A stretch of 64,000 nt of DNA from Sipunculus nudus (lineage: Eukaryota > Annelida > Sipuncula > Golfingiida > Sipunculidae): assembly GCA_026874595.1 (NCBI GenBank), contig CM049311.1:43155676-43219675 (forward strand). The letters are read 5' to 3'. The notes beneath the pieces were generated by a model that was not told where the DNA came from, did no database searches, and was given only the letters and a program-made list of their open reading frames with translations. The translations under genes and the position numbers were made by a program. Numbering within the stretch: position 1 is the stretch's first letter; the number at the start of each line of letters is the position of its first letter. Shown one piece after another: positions 10,396 through 23,579 of the stretch.

Positions 10396-13300
10396 ACGTC
10401 GACTATGTGGCAACTGTGGCACGAACCATCCACCCCGACAATGCCCCGCCTATGAAGACACCTGTGCTGGTTGTGGCAATAAAGGGCATTGGAAAAAGTG
10501 CTGCAGAAAGACTAAAGCTCAGCAAAAAAAATACAAACCACCTTTCCAGCGTAAAAGCACCTCCCGAACCAGACCCGCAAGAGACACAAGTGCTGTTCAT
10601 GTTGTTGACACAGAGCCAAACGATCGAAGTGACCAAAATGACCTTGACAGCTTCACCTTAAACGCTATCACGGTATCTAGTCTGTGTTTTGAACAAGACC
10701 GAGACGAAGCCTTTGTTACCGTCAATATAAAACTTGGCATTCACAAACTACAACTCATAGTGGACACAGGGGCCCAGGCAAACACCTTGCCTCTCAGAAC
10801 CTACCGCCACATGTTTCCTGAAAACTTAGATGCACAGGGCAATCCTTCAACAAGGAAACTTGTGACGACAAACACACAGCTCACTGCATAAAACGGGACC
10901 CCCATCAAATGCGTTCGAACAGTGTCTATACCATGTAAATATGATGATTCCTCGTGGAAGGATACAAATTTCTTTGTCGTGGATGTCCCAGGCCCGGCAG
11001 TTCTTGGCCTGTCGTCATGCACCAAGCTGAATGTCGTCACCCTCAATTGCGCAGAAACAAAGTCCACAACACAGAGCTCGACCAAAGAACCAATAATCTC
11101 TGTGAAAGACCTTATCAAGTCTTTTCCTGAACAATTTGACCTTATTGGTGAATTCCCGATTCAGCTTATTGTTGACCCCAAAGTACCGACAAATGTAGAT
11201 CCGCCTAGACGCGTGCCTATAGCTCTCAAGGACTAGGTCAAGTCCAAGTTAGATGAGATGCAAAATCAAGGGGTCTTTCGTCCAATCGAAGAACCGACTG
11301 AGTGGGTGAGTTCTATTACATATGTCACTAAAAAAGATGGCAGCATTCGAGTTTGTCTCGATCCGAAACACGTAAACAGAGCCCTTATCAGACCACGACA
11401 CGGAACACCAACAACAGAGGACATCAACCATAAGCTATCATCTGCGCGAGTCTTCTCAAAGCTAGATGCTTAAGCAGGATACTAGGCTGTCAAACTTGAC
11501 CACGAAGTCAAAATCTAACCACATTCCAGACCCCCTTCGGGTGATACTGTTTTTGTCGGCTCCCATTTGGCTTATCAGTGAGTCAGGACATATTTCAACT
11601 TGAAATGGACAGAATAATTCCGAATTGTCCCGGAGTGTGCAGAATTTCTGATGACATTATCGTTTATGGGGCCGACGCCGAAGAACATGACAGAAATCTG
11701 ACAACCCTCATGGAAGTGGCTAAACAAAATGGGAAATCTGTTCACTGATAGAGGCATGAAACCAGATCCCAGAAAAGTAGCTGACCTGCGAGCCATGCCA
11801 CAGCCATGCAACAAATCAGAACTCCATCAGTTTCTTGGTTTCATGACATACCTATCTTGTTACATTGAAAACTACAGTACTAAGACAGCAGTACTCGGGG
11901 ACCTCCTTCGAAAGGACTCAGATTTTCTCTGGGAAACTCACCATCAAAAAGCATTTGATGACCTAAAAACACACTTTCCAATGAGTCACTCCTGATGAAT
12001 TTTGACCAAAAGAAAGACACATATGTTCAGTGTGACGCCAGTCTACGTGGACTGGGCATGGCTCTCCTCCAACCGTCGGATGGCAAACTCAAGCCAATCG
12101 CATTTGCGAGTAAGAGCCTTACTCCAGCGGAGCAGAGATACGCGTGTATTGAGAGGAAACTCCTTGCCTTAGTTTTTGGAGTGCAGCGGTTTCATAATTA
12201 CCTGTATGGCCGCACCTTCACCGCGATCACTGACCATAAACCTCTGGTCATGATTCTTGACAAACCACTAGCCGCAGCACCTCCGCGACTCCAGGGTATG
12301 ATGGTCAAACTTCAAGGCTATAATTTTGCAGTCACCTTCACGCCTGGCAAGGACAATCAGTTAGCCGATAGCCTAAGTCGCTTACCATCGCCAACCAACG
12401 CATCCACGATCGACCTCGACCTCAGAGTAGACCTTGTAACCTTTTTGATTAAACCAAGAAAGATGCTGCTCTGATCAGTCTCAAAGAGGTAATAATTTGG
12501 CCAGACAATATCAGAGACCTGCCAGATGATCTAAAGCAATGGCTTAATCCTAAAAGGAAGGAGAATCCTCATTCCAAGGAGTATGCAAAATGATATTCTG
12601 GAACAACTGCATACCAATCATTTTGGACAGAAGAAGACTAAACTCCTCGCTCGTGAAACTGTTTTCTGGCCAAACATCACAAAAGATATTGTCCAGATGG
12701 TCGCAAACTGCAAACCATGTCAAGAACTCAAACCTTCCCAACCTGCAGAACCTCTTCTTCAGTTTGAAGTTCCCCCAAGACCATGGCATACCTTAGGAAC
12801 AGACCTGTTTGAGCTAGACGGAACAAATTACTTAGTCATAGCCGATTACTACACCAAATATGCATTCACGCGAAAGCTACCATAACCCAGTCCAAGCCGA
12901 ATCGTTATCGCTACCATGAAGCAAATCATGTGTGAACACGGTATTCCAACAAAAATTATTAGCGACAACGGCCCTCATTACGCCAGCCAAGAATTCTCAG
13001 AGTTTACCAAAGCATTGGGATTCCAGCACACTACAACTTCTCCAAAGGCAATGGATTAATAGAACGAACAATAAGAATAATAAAACAAACAACGATAAAG
13101 GCAAAAGCAACAAACACGGATTTTGACCTTGCAATGATGATGATCAGGGCAACGCCAATCAGCAGTAACCTGGGAAGCCCGGCAGAGTTACTCCTTGGTC
13201 GAAAGCTAAAAACAATACTCCCATCTGAACCTGAAAATTTACTCAGGAACAGCGATGACATTCAACAGGAACTTGTCGCTCGCCAGGAATCACAAAAATA

Positions 13301-13745
13301 CGATCGTGACCAGTCAGCTCTAAAAAGAGAACTTCCGCCATTAGTCCCAGGACAGAGCGTGACAATTCGAGACCCAGACACGCACCGATGGAAACCGGCA
13401 ACCGTGTATTCAAAGGCAAGCCAACCAAGATCGTATATCGTGGAGACCACTAATGGGCATTTTCTCCGACGTAATAGACAGCACATCAGAGATATACCTC
13501 AACAGCCATTGCCAAACGCTGGGAATACGTCAACAGACCCCGGTGAAACTCGACATCAGGTTGAACCGGAGAACACAACTGATAACTCGCAAGTTATCTC
13601 TGCAGATGCACCGTTACCACCAAATCCAAGACGCGTTTCATTCGCTAACCCACTCGAGCAGCCAATGCCACCCGCTACTGATGAACGTCGTACAAAGTCT
13701 GGCAGAATGGTTAGGAGGCCAGAACGACTTATCCAGAACATTTAA
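10396..13745 (+). pseudogene. gag(part)-pol remnant of Ty3-type element 1
   Basis: The first frame opens with two zinc-knuckle motifs (CGNC...H...C and CAGCGNKGH...C), then an aspartic protease active site LIVDTGAQ near 10755. The same frame runs on through stops at 10889, 11234 and 11471 into reverse transcriptase (KDGSIRVCLDPK, then FSKLDA). The RT active site appears as ISDDIIVYG at 11646-11670 in another frame. Sequence between that and LFTDRGMKPDP is missing, another internal deletion. RNase H lies in 11995-12474 (QCDASLRGLG, TDHKPL, DSLSRLPS). Integrase spans about 12583-13125: the H-x-C-C finger region, then D in GTDLF, D in ISDNGPH, and E in LIERT, with a small deletion just before the last. 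A proline-rich C-terminal tail runs to 13745. At least three stops and several frameshifts make it non-functional. RT and integrase resemble the lineage found widely in fish, cnidarians and molluscs. Confidence 0.9.
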
Positions 13746-14066
13746 GATCCACATTGCAAAATAGCTGGATGAATCGCTTAGTTTAATATTCCTTACATAG
13801 CTGCTAAGAGTATATTCACAAGTAGTTAGTATATTCATAAGTAGTCAATTTCAATCACGGACTGCAGTTACGACAACTCCTGTAGTTTAGAGTAATTGCT
13901 TATAATGCATGAACAGAATAGTTATCCTCGGTACACTATATTATTATTATTTTTTTTCTTTCTCTTTCTTTTATTTTCCTTTACATATGAGTACCGGGAC
14001 ACAACGCAATTTTCGTCATTACAGGACTGTGTGAGTTTTTTTTAAGAACAACATACTTTCTTTATT

Positions 14067-14079
14067 TGAGAAAGGGGGA
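14067..14079 (+). other. Polypurine tract of Ty3-type element 1
   Basis: GAGAAAGGGGGA lies directly before the TG that opens the 3' LTR. This is the usual position of the plus-strand primer in LTR retroelements. Confidence 0.8.
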
Positions 14080-14256
14080 TGTAACAGTGGTCAATGATAG
14101 TACGAAACAATACTGATCCGAGCGCCCCTGGCGAACCTATGTATTACTACTTCTAGTCAGCATGGCCGTTTCATAAACACATGGTGTTGGTGAGTCTGTC
14201 TTTGCCGCCTTCGTGTAGCATATAAAACACATACCACGTTACCAGAAACTATTACA
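14080..14256 (+). repeat. 3' LTR of Ty3-type element 1, 177 bp
   Basis: It begins TGTAACAG and ends TATTACA, followed by the 5-bp duplication CTGTT. A TATAAAA box lies at 14221-14227. The first ~110 bp match the 5' LTR remnant with about a dozen differences, so the insertion is not very recent. Confidence 0.88.
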
Positions 14257-14261
14257 CTGTT

Positions 14262-14960
14262 AAGTGCAACTAAACAGAAGTTGTCGGAAGTTACAGAGGG
14301 TACGCAAGGTCAAAGTCAAATGTATGTACTAATATTTTAAAGCATAAAAATATCTTGGGCACTACACTGTCATAAGTTATGTGATATGGTGATCAAAGGG
14401 AAATAGGCCTGATGAAATTGATGCTCGTGATCTCTTTATAATATTGCTGATTTTCTCATAGTAGTACTACATGGTCTAGGTGCATACCATATTACAACAA
14501 AACAAACATTTAGAATCAATTTGTGTGGTTATATGGAAGATTCCAAGATTCCAAAAGCCTTGTTTGTGGTCTTGATACAGAAATTTTCATGTCATATTAA
14601 ACTATTCCAAGTTCCTTGTAGAACGGGGGAATCGGTAAAAACCGTTGTCTGGATATTTTATATTTCTATATAGTTTATCTGAATATGAGCTGAAAGAGGT
14701 CTTATTGTTACAAGTTATAGCTAAGGTACTTATAAAAGCTAAATAGAGACAAATAATGCACACACACAAAAAGTAATCAGCCATATTTGATCAACAGAAA
14801 AGTAGGCATTTCTGCATATTTAAATTGGCATATGAGTACGCATTATTCCTAAAGAAAAGTTTGTACATTACAGGAATACAATTATCTTTAAGGTACACTT
14901 GCTGGATAAAACAGACCATGTAGATTAGGGCATAAAGGCTAACACCTCGGATGGAATCTA
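14262..14960. other. No gene seen
   Basis: AT-rich interval after the Ty3-type element. Apart from the restart of the older tandem repeat in the first ~20 bp I see no supported feature. Confidence 0.4.
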
Positions 14961-15040
14961 TTTTTATTGCTTGCCGGAATCAAAGATTTCGGCAAGCATA
15001 TTACTCAGTTGCGTATGTCTGTTTGTCTGTTTGTTTGTTG

Positions 15041-17588
15041 CTTGCCGGAATCAGAGATTTCGACAAGTATGTTGATCAGTTCCGTTTGTTTGTTTGTCTG
15101 TATGTCCCCGCTCTACAGGCCACAATTTTGCAAAAATCGTCCTGAAACTTATAGATAGAGTGTATAATCGGTTCTTCTCGGAGCCTATTGTTTTTGGTCA
15201 TGATCGGTCAAGGGTCAAGGTCAGGGTCACCAAAAAGCTCAAAAACGGTTTTTTCTTCATACCTTCGTCAAAAATAGCCGTAGGCACCTAATCTGTAGCC
15301 CGTTTTATTTGCCACTGCATGGCCACTTCCAACACTGCAAAATTGCCTCATTTCGCTGTTACCATGGTTACGCAATTTTGGGGAGAAATCATGGAATTTC
15401 GTGATATTTTTCAAATTTGCAGCAATTTTACTGATTCTGAGATATTTTATGTAACATAAGAATATCTCGAAACGGGTTTTTCAGATTTTGGAAATGGCCG
15501 CCAGGGGGCGTTGCAGATGAAAAAACATGAAAATTTGTTTTGGTGCTATACCTCCAGAACTATTAAACATTGGGCCATTTCCATCACAGCTCCTTAAACT
15601 AGGGTCCATGGGCTTATTTTTGCGCATAGGTGCCAAAGTGCGCTATTGCCAGATTTCTCTATTTTTGGGGTAAAACCTTTGAATTTTGAAAATATGCAGT
15701 TTTCAGCTTCTAACTCTGTCAGTTTTTATGCTAGAGAGGTCAAAATTTTTGCATCTTGTAGCCCTTGGTGAGTTCTCGGTGATCCAACCAAAAATCTTGC
15801 AAAATCTCGCACCGTTTCTCGTCGAATGAGATTTCGCGATTTCACGGTGACATGCCCTATAGGCCACAGATATGCAGGCATCCTTTTGAAACTGATACAT
15901 GTTACGTCATACACTAATATCTCGAAAGCAATTGTTCAGTTTTTGGAAAATTACCGCTAGGGGGCGCTGCACTGCAACCCCGTACCTACTATCATTGTTT
16001 AACCATATCTCCAAAACTGCACATTTTAGGTACATAAACTGTACACCATATGAATCGGCGTTTCATGGCCTTTCTGCCCATGACCTCTTTTGTTTAATCA
16101 TACACGGTCCCCACAAATTTTAGCAACTTTGTAAAAATTAAAACCCGCATGCACAAATACATATGCCATCACGCATGCATGCACGCGTTTTAGTACGAAA
16201 GACAGACACGCTTTCCCGTGACTGCAAAAATTATAGCGTTCGCCGTATAAAATAAGTGACCACAGGCACTCTTTGCGGGCCGGTTTGCCATTTCTGTCGC
16301 GTTATAGTTTATTGCTTGCCGGAATCAGAGATTTCGACAAGTATGTTGATCAGTTCCGTTTGTTTGTTTGTCTGTATGTCCCCGCTCTACAGGCCACAAT
16401 TTTGCAATAATCGTCCTGAAACTTATAGATAGAGTGTATAATCGGTTCTTCTCGGAGCCTATTGTTTTTGGTCATGATCGGTCAAGGGTCAAGGTCAGGG
16501 TCACCAAAAAGCTCAAAAACGGTTTTTTCTTCATACCTTCGTCAAAAATAGCCGTAGGCACCTAATCTGTAGCCCGTTTTATTTGCCACTGCATGGCCAC
16601 TTCCAACACTGCAAAATTGCCTCATTTCGCTGTTACCATGGTTACGCAATTTTGGGGAGAAATCATGGAATTTCGTGATATTTTTCAAATTTGCAGCAAT
16701 TTTACTGATTCTGAGATATTTTATGTAACATAAGAATATCTCGAAACGGGTTTTTCAGATTTTGGAAATGGCCGCCAGGGGGCGTTGCAGATGAAAAAAC
16801 ATGAAAATTTGTTTTGGTGCTATACCTCCGGAACTATTAAACATTGGGCCATTTCCATCACAGCTCCTTAAACTAGGGTCCATGGGCTTATTTTTGCGCA
16901 TAGGTGCCAAAGTGCGCTATTGCCAGATTTCTCTATTTTTGGGGTAAAACCTTTGAATTTTGAAAATATGCAGTTTTCAGCTTCTAACTCTGTCAGTTTT
17001 TATGCTAGAGAGGTCAAAATTTTTGCATCTTGTAGCCCTTGGTGAGTTCTCGGTGATCCAACCAAAAATCTTGCAAAATCTCGCACCGTTTCTCGTCGAA
17101 TGAGATTTCGCGATTTCACGGTGACATGCCCTATAGGCCACAGATATGCAGGCATCCTTTTGAAACTGATACATGTTACGTCATACACTAATATCTCGAA
17201 AGCAATTGTTCAGTTTTTGGAAAATTACCGCTAGGGGGCGCTGCACTGCAACCCCGTACCTACTATCATTGTTTAACCATATCTCCAAAACTGCACATTT
17301 TAGGTACATAAACTGTACACCATATGAATCGGCGTTTCATGGCCTTTCTGCCCATGACCTCTTTTGTTTAATCATACACGGTCCCCACAAATTTTAGCAA
17401 CTTTGTAAAAATTAAAACCCGCATGCACAAATACATATGCCATCACGCATGCATGCACGCGTTTTAGTACGAAAGACAGACACGCTTTCCCGTGACTGCA
17501 AAAATTATAGCGTTCGCCGTATAAAATAAGTGACCACAGGCACTCTTTGCGGGCCGGTTTGCCATTTCTGTCGCGTTATAGTTTATTG
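15041..17588 (+). repeat. Near-identical 1,274-bp tandem duplication
   Basis: Units 15041-16314 and 16315-17588 are the same length. I see only two substitutions in the parts compared (near 15131/16405 and 15569/16843). A third unit starts at 17589 and is cut after about 46 bp, at 17634. This is either a very recent duplication or an assembly duplication. Each unit contains GCCGCCAGGGGGCG and CCGCTAGGGGGCGCTG. Confidence 0.92.
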
Positions 17589-17634
17589 CTTGCCGGAATC
17601 AGAGATTTCGACAAGTATGTTGATCAGTTCCGTT

Positions 17635-18880
17635 TGTTGCTTGCCGGAATCAAAGATTTCGGCAAGCATATTGCTCAGTTGCGTATGTCTGTTTGTCTGT
17701 TTGTCTGTTTATTTGTCTGCACTCTCCTGGCCACAATTTTGCCACAATCACCTTGAAACTTACAGCGATGATGAAAAACATAATTTCTAGGTGCCCTATT
17801 GTTTTTGGTTAAAATAGGTCAAAGGTCAAGGTCAAGGTCACGACAGGTATGGTTAACGGTTTTTGCACTATAACTTCGCCATAAATAGTTTTATCCACTT
17901 CTGCAATAGCTCATTTTTTTCGTCATCACCTGGCCTTTCTTTTGACATGTAGCTTACTTAAATTTGCTGTTACCATGGTTACGCAATTTTGGGGAGAAAT
18001 CATGGAATTTCGTGATATTTTTCAAATTTGCAGCAATCGTACTGATTCTGAGATATTTTATGTAACACAAGAATATCTCGAAATTGTTTTTTCAGATTTT
18101 GGAAATGGCCGCCAGGGGGCGTTGCAGATGAAAAAACATGAAAATTTGTTTTGGTGCTATACCTCCAGAACTATTAAACATTGGGCCATTTCCATCACAG
18201 CACCTTCAACTGGGGTCCATGGGCTTATTTTTGCGCATAGGTGCCAAAGTGCGCTATTGCCAGATTTCTCTATTTTTGGGGTAAAACTTTTGAATTTTGA
18301 AAATATGCAGTTTTCAGCTTCTAACTCTGTCAGTTTTTATGCTGGAGGGTTCAATTTTTTTGCATCTTGTAGCCCTTGGTGAGCTCTCGGTGATCTAATC
18401 AAAAATCTTGCAAAATCTCGCACCGTTTCTCGTCAAACGAGAGTCTTCGAGATTTCATTAAATATGACCTACAGGTTGCATTTTTTTAACAATGGCTTTG
18501 AAATTGATATATTTTGTGTTATTTATAAATATCTCGAAATCAGATTTTCATTTTTTGGAAATAGCCACCAGGGGGCGTGGTACCTGAAACACTGTAACAT
18601 ATCATTTTTCTGCAATATCTAAAATAATTTTAAACATGGCACAATTTTTATCGTTGTATCTTAAACTAGGAACATTGGCTTATTCCTCCGCACATGTAGC
18701 TTTGTGCTGCCGTTACCATGGTTACCAAATTTGTGGGTTAAACTTGACGATCTGAAAATATGCAGTTTTTGGCTTCTATCTCGGTTAATATTTATGTTTC
18801 AAGGGTCTAGTTTTTTTGCATAAGGCTGCTTCCCCTTGGTTCTAAGTCATTCAATTGCAAGTCTCGTCAAATTTCGCTCG
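17635..18880 (+). repeat. Mosaic module B, first copy
   Basis: It starts at the CTTGCCGG hairpin at 17640 and is closely similar to 21839-23080, displaced by 4,199 bp. It includes an AGGTCAAAGGTCAAGGTCA chain at 17816-17834. The module also shares its middle part with the 1,274-bp units. Confidence 0.8.
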
Positions 18881-19840
18881 GTTTATCGTCAAACGAGAAA
18901 AAACGAGATTTCACGGAAATGCTTATAACTCGGCGACTTTTACAGCTACACAGGTCTAGTTTTCGGCATTTCATAACATATGACCAGCTTGACACGCCAG
19001 AAAAGAAATCAGGCCAAATCTCGCACCATATCTCGTCAAGCGAGAAAAAAACGAGATATCATGGAAATGTTTATAACTAGGCGACTTTTACAGCTACTCA
19101 GGTCTAGTTTTTGGCATTTGGTAACATTTGGCCAACTTGACATAGTAAAACTGCGATACTTGGCGAAATCTCGCACTACATCTGGTCAAATGTGGAAAAA
19201 CGAGATTTCACAGAAATGCATATAAGTCGGCGACTTTCACGGCTAGACAGGTCTAGTTTTTGGCATTCATTAACATTTGGACGGCTTGACATGACAAACC
19301 TGCAAGACTGGCCAAATCTCGCACCATATCTCGTCAAACGATAAAAAAGAAGATTTCACAGAAATGCTAATAACTCGGCAACTTTTACAGCTAGACAGAT
19401 GTAGTTTTCGCCATTTCATAACATTTAGAGAGTTTGATATGACAAATCTACAAGACTGGCCAAATCCTGCACCATATCTCGTCAAACGAGAAAACACGAG
19501 AGTACACGGAAATGCTTATAACTCGGCAACTTTTACAGCTAGACAGATGTAGTTTTCGCCATTTCATAACATTTAGAGAGTTTGATATGACAAATCTACA
19601 AGACTGGCCAAATCCTGCACCATATCTCGTCAAACGAGAAAACACGAGAGTACACGGAAATGCTTATAACTCGGCGACTTTTACAGCTAGACGGATCTAG
19701 TTTTCGCCATTTCGTAACGTTTGGCCGTCTTGACATAATAAAACTGCTCGTCTTGCCAAATCTCGTACTATATCTCGTCAAGCGAGAAAAAAACATGATT
19801 TCACGTAAATGCTGATAACACGGCGACTTTTGCAGCTAGT
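18880..19840 (+). repeat. 148-bp tandem array with a hairpin in every unit
   Basis: The landmark GAAATG-(C/T)-(A/T)TATAA starts at 18915, 19063, 19212, 19360, 19508, 19656 and 19805: a period of 148-149 bp over six full units. Each unit holds a TCTCGTCAAACGAGA-type hairpin (6-bp arms, 3-base loop), with variants in older units. The units at 19360-19655 are almost identical to each other, pointing to recent local amplification. Confidence 0.9.
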
Positions 19841-20699
19841 TTGTTGCTTGCCGAATTCAAAGATTTCGGCAAGCATGTTGGTCAGTTGCGTATGTCTGTT
19901 TGTCTGTCTGTCTGTTTGTTGGTTTGTTTGTCTGCACTGTCCTGGCCACAATTTTGCCACAATCACCTTGAAACTTTCAGAGATGATGGAGAATTTCTAG
20001 GTGCCCTATTGTTTTTGGTTAAAATAGGTTAAAGGTCAAGGTCAAGGCCATCGAAAATCCTCGAAACCTTATTTTCCTCATAACTTGGTCAAAAATTGTC
20101 GTATCAACCTCATTCTTACCCCATTTTGTTCGTCTTTCCATTGCCCATATCCTGGTATGATCAACCTTTGTTGGCCTTGTGTCACCTTGTCAGTATGTCT
20201 GTCTGTTTCAGGGTTGTTGTCAATTTTGTCAACGGCCTTGTTGTTCTTTCTGACATTTAGCACTCTCCTGCCCACAATTTTGCCACAATCACCTTGAAAC
20301 TTTCAGATATGATGGGCAACCAAAATTCTAGGTGCCCTATTGTTTTTGGCCCAAATAGGTCAAAGGTCAAGGTCGAGGTCATCAAAAGTATACAAAACAG
20401 GTTTTTCTTCATATCTTTGTAACTGTTAGTCGTATCTACTTGAACTATAGCTCATTTTAATCGTCATCCAATGGCCTTTCTTCTGGTGGGTACTTGACTC
20501 AAATTTGCCGTTTCCATGGTAACACATTTTCGGGGGAAAATTATCATATTTGAAAATCAATGGACTAATTTGTCAGTTTTAATGCTAGAGAGGTCTAGTT
20601 TTTTTCCATTAGGTTGCATTCGTTTAATACTACATGAATTTATTAAAAGTCTGGCAATATCTCGTAAGATAGCTCATCAAACGAGATATTTCGACATTT

Positions 20700-21830
20700 C
20701 ATTAATCTTGCCCTGGAGGCCACAGTTTTGCAGGAATTTTTTTAAAACTGATATATTTCAAGTCTTACCCTCGTATTTCAAATTTGTTTTTTTCATTTTT
20801 TTGGATAGGGCCGCTAGGGAGCGCTGGATGCGAACCTCCCCAACATCATATATTTTGGCCATATCTCCAAAATTATAAGCCTCAATTACATAAACTATAG
20901 CTTATTTTCTTCCTCTGAGTCTTCTCCATAACCTGGTGTAGTCATCTGGTCACAATTTTGTGTCACTTTGTCAGTGTGTCTGTCTGTTTGATCGTTGTCC
21001 TCAAATTCGCCTGCTTGCTCTTGCGTCTCACATATAGCATTCTACAGCCCACAGTTTTGAAAGAATCCTTTTGAAACTATTACATCTTAAGTCTTTCACT
21101 AATATCTCGAAACCAATTTTTCATTTTCTGGATATGGCCGCTAGGGGGCGCTGAACTCGAACCTCTCCCCACATATCATGCTTTGGCAATATCTCCAAAA
21201 CTATAAACCTCAGTTATATAAACTGTAGCTTTTTTCTTCCTTTGAGTCTTCTCCATAACCTGATTAAGGCATGTGGTTTCAATCTTCTGTCACTTTCTCA
21301 GTGTGTCCATCTGTTTGTCCGTTATCCTCAAAGTCGCCTGCTTGCTGGTTCTTACGCCTTACATATAGCATTCTACAGGCCACAGCTTTGACGGAATTCT
21401 TTTGAAACTGGGACATCTCATGTCATACTCTAATAATACGAAACGCGTTTGTCGTTTTTGGAATATGTCCGCTAGAGGGCGCTACAGTCGAACCTCCCAA
21501 GTATATCATTAATTCGCCATACCTCCAAAACTATTAATCTAAATTACATAAATTATAACTCATTTTCTTCCTTTGAATCTTCTCCATAACTAGGTTAAGT
21601 CATCTGGTGTCAATCTTGTCTCACAAAGTCAGTATGTCTGTCTGTTCGTCTTTTGTTGTCGGCTTTGTCTGCTTGCCTGTTCTTTTGTCTCATATGTCAT
21701 TCTACTGGCCACATATTCTCAGCAATGGCCCTGAGAGTCATTCCATTGATAGAAAACCGACAAAATGTTCTGTCTGTCCGTCTGTGTTTCACTTCTGATT
21801 TCCGGCAAGCGTTCGACCTATGGTCGTCTA
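20700..21830 (+). repeat. About 330-bp tandem units of the mosaic
   Basis: The landmark GGCCACAG or GCCCACAG recurs at about 20716, 21045, 21376 and 21708. Each unit has an ATCTCCAAAACTAT-type segment, a CTTCTCCATAAC segment and a GCTAGGGGGCGCT-type segment. The last part of this array (about 21250-21832) reappears at about 24900-25485. Confidence 0.75.
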
Positions 21831-21835
21831 GTTTG

Positions 21836-23080
21836 TTGCTTGCCGGAAATCTTCGATTTCGGCAAGCATATTGCTCAGTTGCGTATGTCTGTTTGTCTGT
21901 CTGTCTGTTTGTTTGTCTGCACTCTCCTGGCCACAATTTTGCCACAATCACCTTGAAACTTACAGGGATGTTGAAAAACATAATTTCTAGGTGCCCTATT
22001 GTTTTTGGTTAAAATAGGTCAAAGGTCAAAGGTCAAGGTCACGACAGGTATGGTTAACGGTTTTTGCACTATAACTTCGCCATTAATAGGCTTATCCACT
22101 TCTGCAATAGCTCATTTTTTTCGTCATCACCTGGCCTTTCTTTTGACATGTAGCTTACTTAAATTTGCTGTTACCATGGTTACGCAATTTTGGGGAGAAA
22201 TCATGGAATTTCGTGATATTTTTCAAATTTGCAGCAATCGTACTGATTCTGAGATATTTTATGTAACACAAGAATATCTCGAAATTGTTTTTTCAGATTT
22301 TGGAAATGGCCGCCAGGGGGCGTTGCAGATGAAAAAACATGAACATTTGTTTTGGTGCTATACCTCCAGAACTATTAAACATTGGGCCATTTCCATCACA
22401 GCACCTTCAACTGGGGTCCATGGGCTTATTTTTGCGCATAGGTGCCAAAGTGCGCTATTGCCAGATTTCTCTACTTTTGGGGTAAAACTTTTGAATTTTG
22501 AAAATATGCAGTTTTCAGCTTCTAACTCTGTCAGTTTTTATGCTGGAGAGGTCAATTTTTTTGCATCTTGTAGCCCTTGGTGAGTTCTCGGTGATCCAAT
22601 CAAAAATCTTGCAAAATCTCGCACCGTTTCTCGTCAAACGAGAGTCTTCGAGATTTCATTAAAAACGATTTAGAGGTGGCAGTTTTACAGCTAAGGTTCT
22701 GAAAGTGACATATTTTCTGTTTTTCTGTATTATCTCGAACTTGTTTTTTCATTTTTTGAAATTAGCCACCAGGGGGCGTGGTACTGGAAACACTACAACT
22801 TACCATTTTTCTGCAATACCACAAAAAATATTAAACGTGGCACAATGTTTACTGTCTTATCTGAAACTAGGATCGTCGGCTTATTCCTGCGTATATGTAG
22901 CTTTGCGCTGCTCTTACCATGGTAACCAAATTTTGGGGTAAAACTTGGCAATCTGAAAATAACAAGTTTTTTGCTTCTATCTCTGTTGATATTTATACTA
23001 CAAGTGTCTAGTTTTCTGCATGAGGTAGCATTCCCTTGCCACTAATGCAGTTCATTGCAAGTCTCGTAGAATCTCGCTCT
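21836..23080 (+). repeat. Mosaic module B, second copy
   Basis: Closely similar to 17635-18880. It has one extra hexamer in its AGGTCA chain (22016-22041). Confidence 0.8.
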
Positions 23081-23579
23081 GTTTTCCGTCAAACGAGAAA
23101 TTACGAGATTTCACAGAAATGCTTATAACTTGGTCACCTTTTCGGCTAAAGAGGAGCAGTTTTCAGCATTTTGTTGCGTTTTGTTAGCTTAACAAGATAA
23201 TAACTTATATCTCGCCATATCCCGTACCATCTCCCGCCAAACGAGAATATTCGAGAATTCGAACAAATGTCTATATCTCTGTCATTTTAATGCCAGAGAT
23301 TTTATTTTTCTATTGTTCAAGATTCACTTGACTAGTTTGAAGTGACAAAATTGAATATCTCGTCATATCTCGCATCATTTCTTGTCAAACGAGAACATGG
23401 GACCATTCAAAGATACGCCTATAATTCTGTTATTTTAATGCTGAAGACCTTTAGTTTTCAGCATTCGATAGCGTCTAACACTCTCGGTCACATTATGTGT
23501 TTATATTGTAAGTTTCGTCAAATCTGGGATCGTTTTTTCTTCAAATAAAAAAGTACATCCTATTGCCGTGACCATAAGT

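Larger units (their letters stand above)
10288..14256 (+). mobile_element. Ty3-type LTR retrotransposon 1, internally deleted
   Basis: The element is framed by the 5-bp direct repeat CTGTT (10283-10287 and 14257-14261). It begins TGTAACAG and its 3' LTR ends ATTACA. The pol order is protease, reverse transcriptase, RNase H, integrase, which is the Ty3 (Metaviridae-type) order. The 5' LTR is cut after about 108 bp and joined directly to the gag zinc-knuckle region, so the rest of the LTR, the primer-binding site and most of gag are missing. The flanking duplication shows that the deletion is internal and not a bad end. The coding part has many stops and frameshifts. Confidence 0.9.

Noticed and set aside
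17942-18382. Open frame of 146 codons in the mosaic, and its relative at 21999-22583 (194 codons)
   Set aside because: Both lie in the same non-coding repeat module. Other copies of the module (15041-17588) have stops in this frame, and the translation resembles no protein family.
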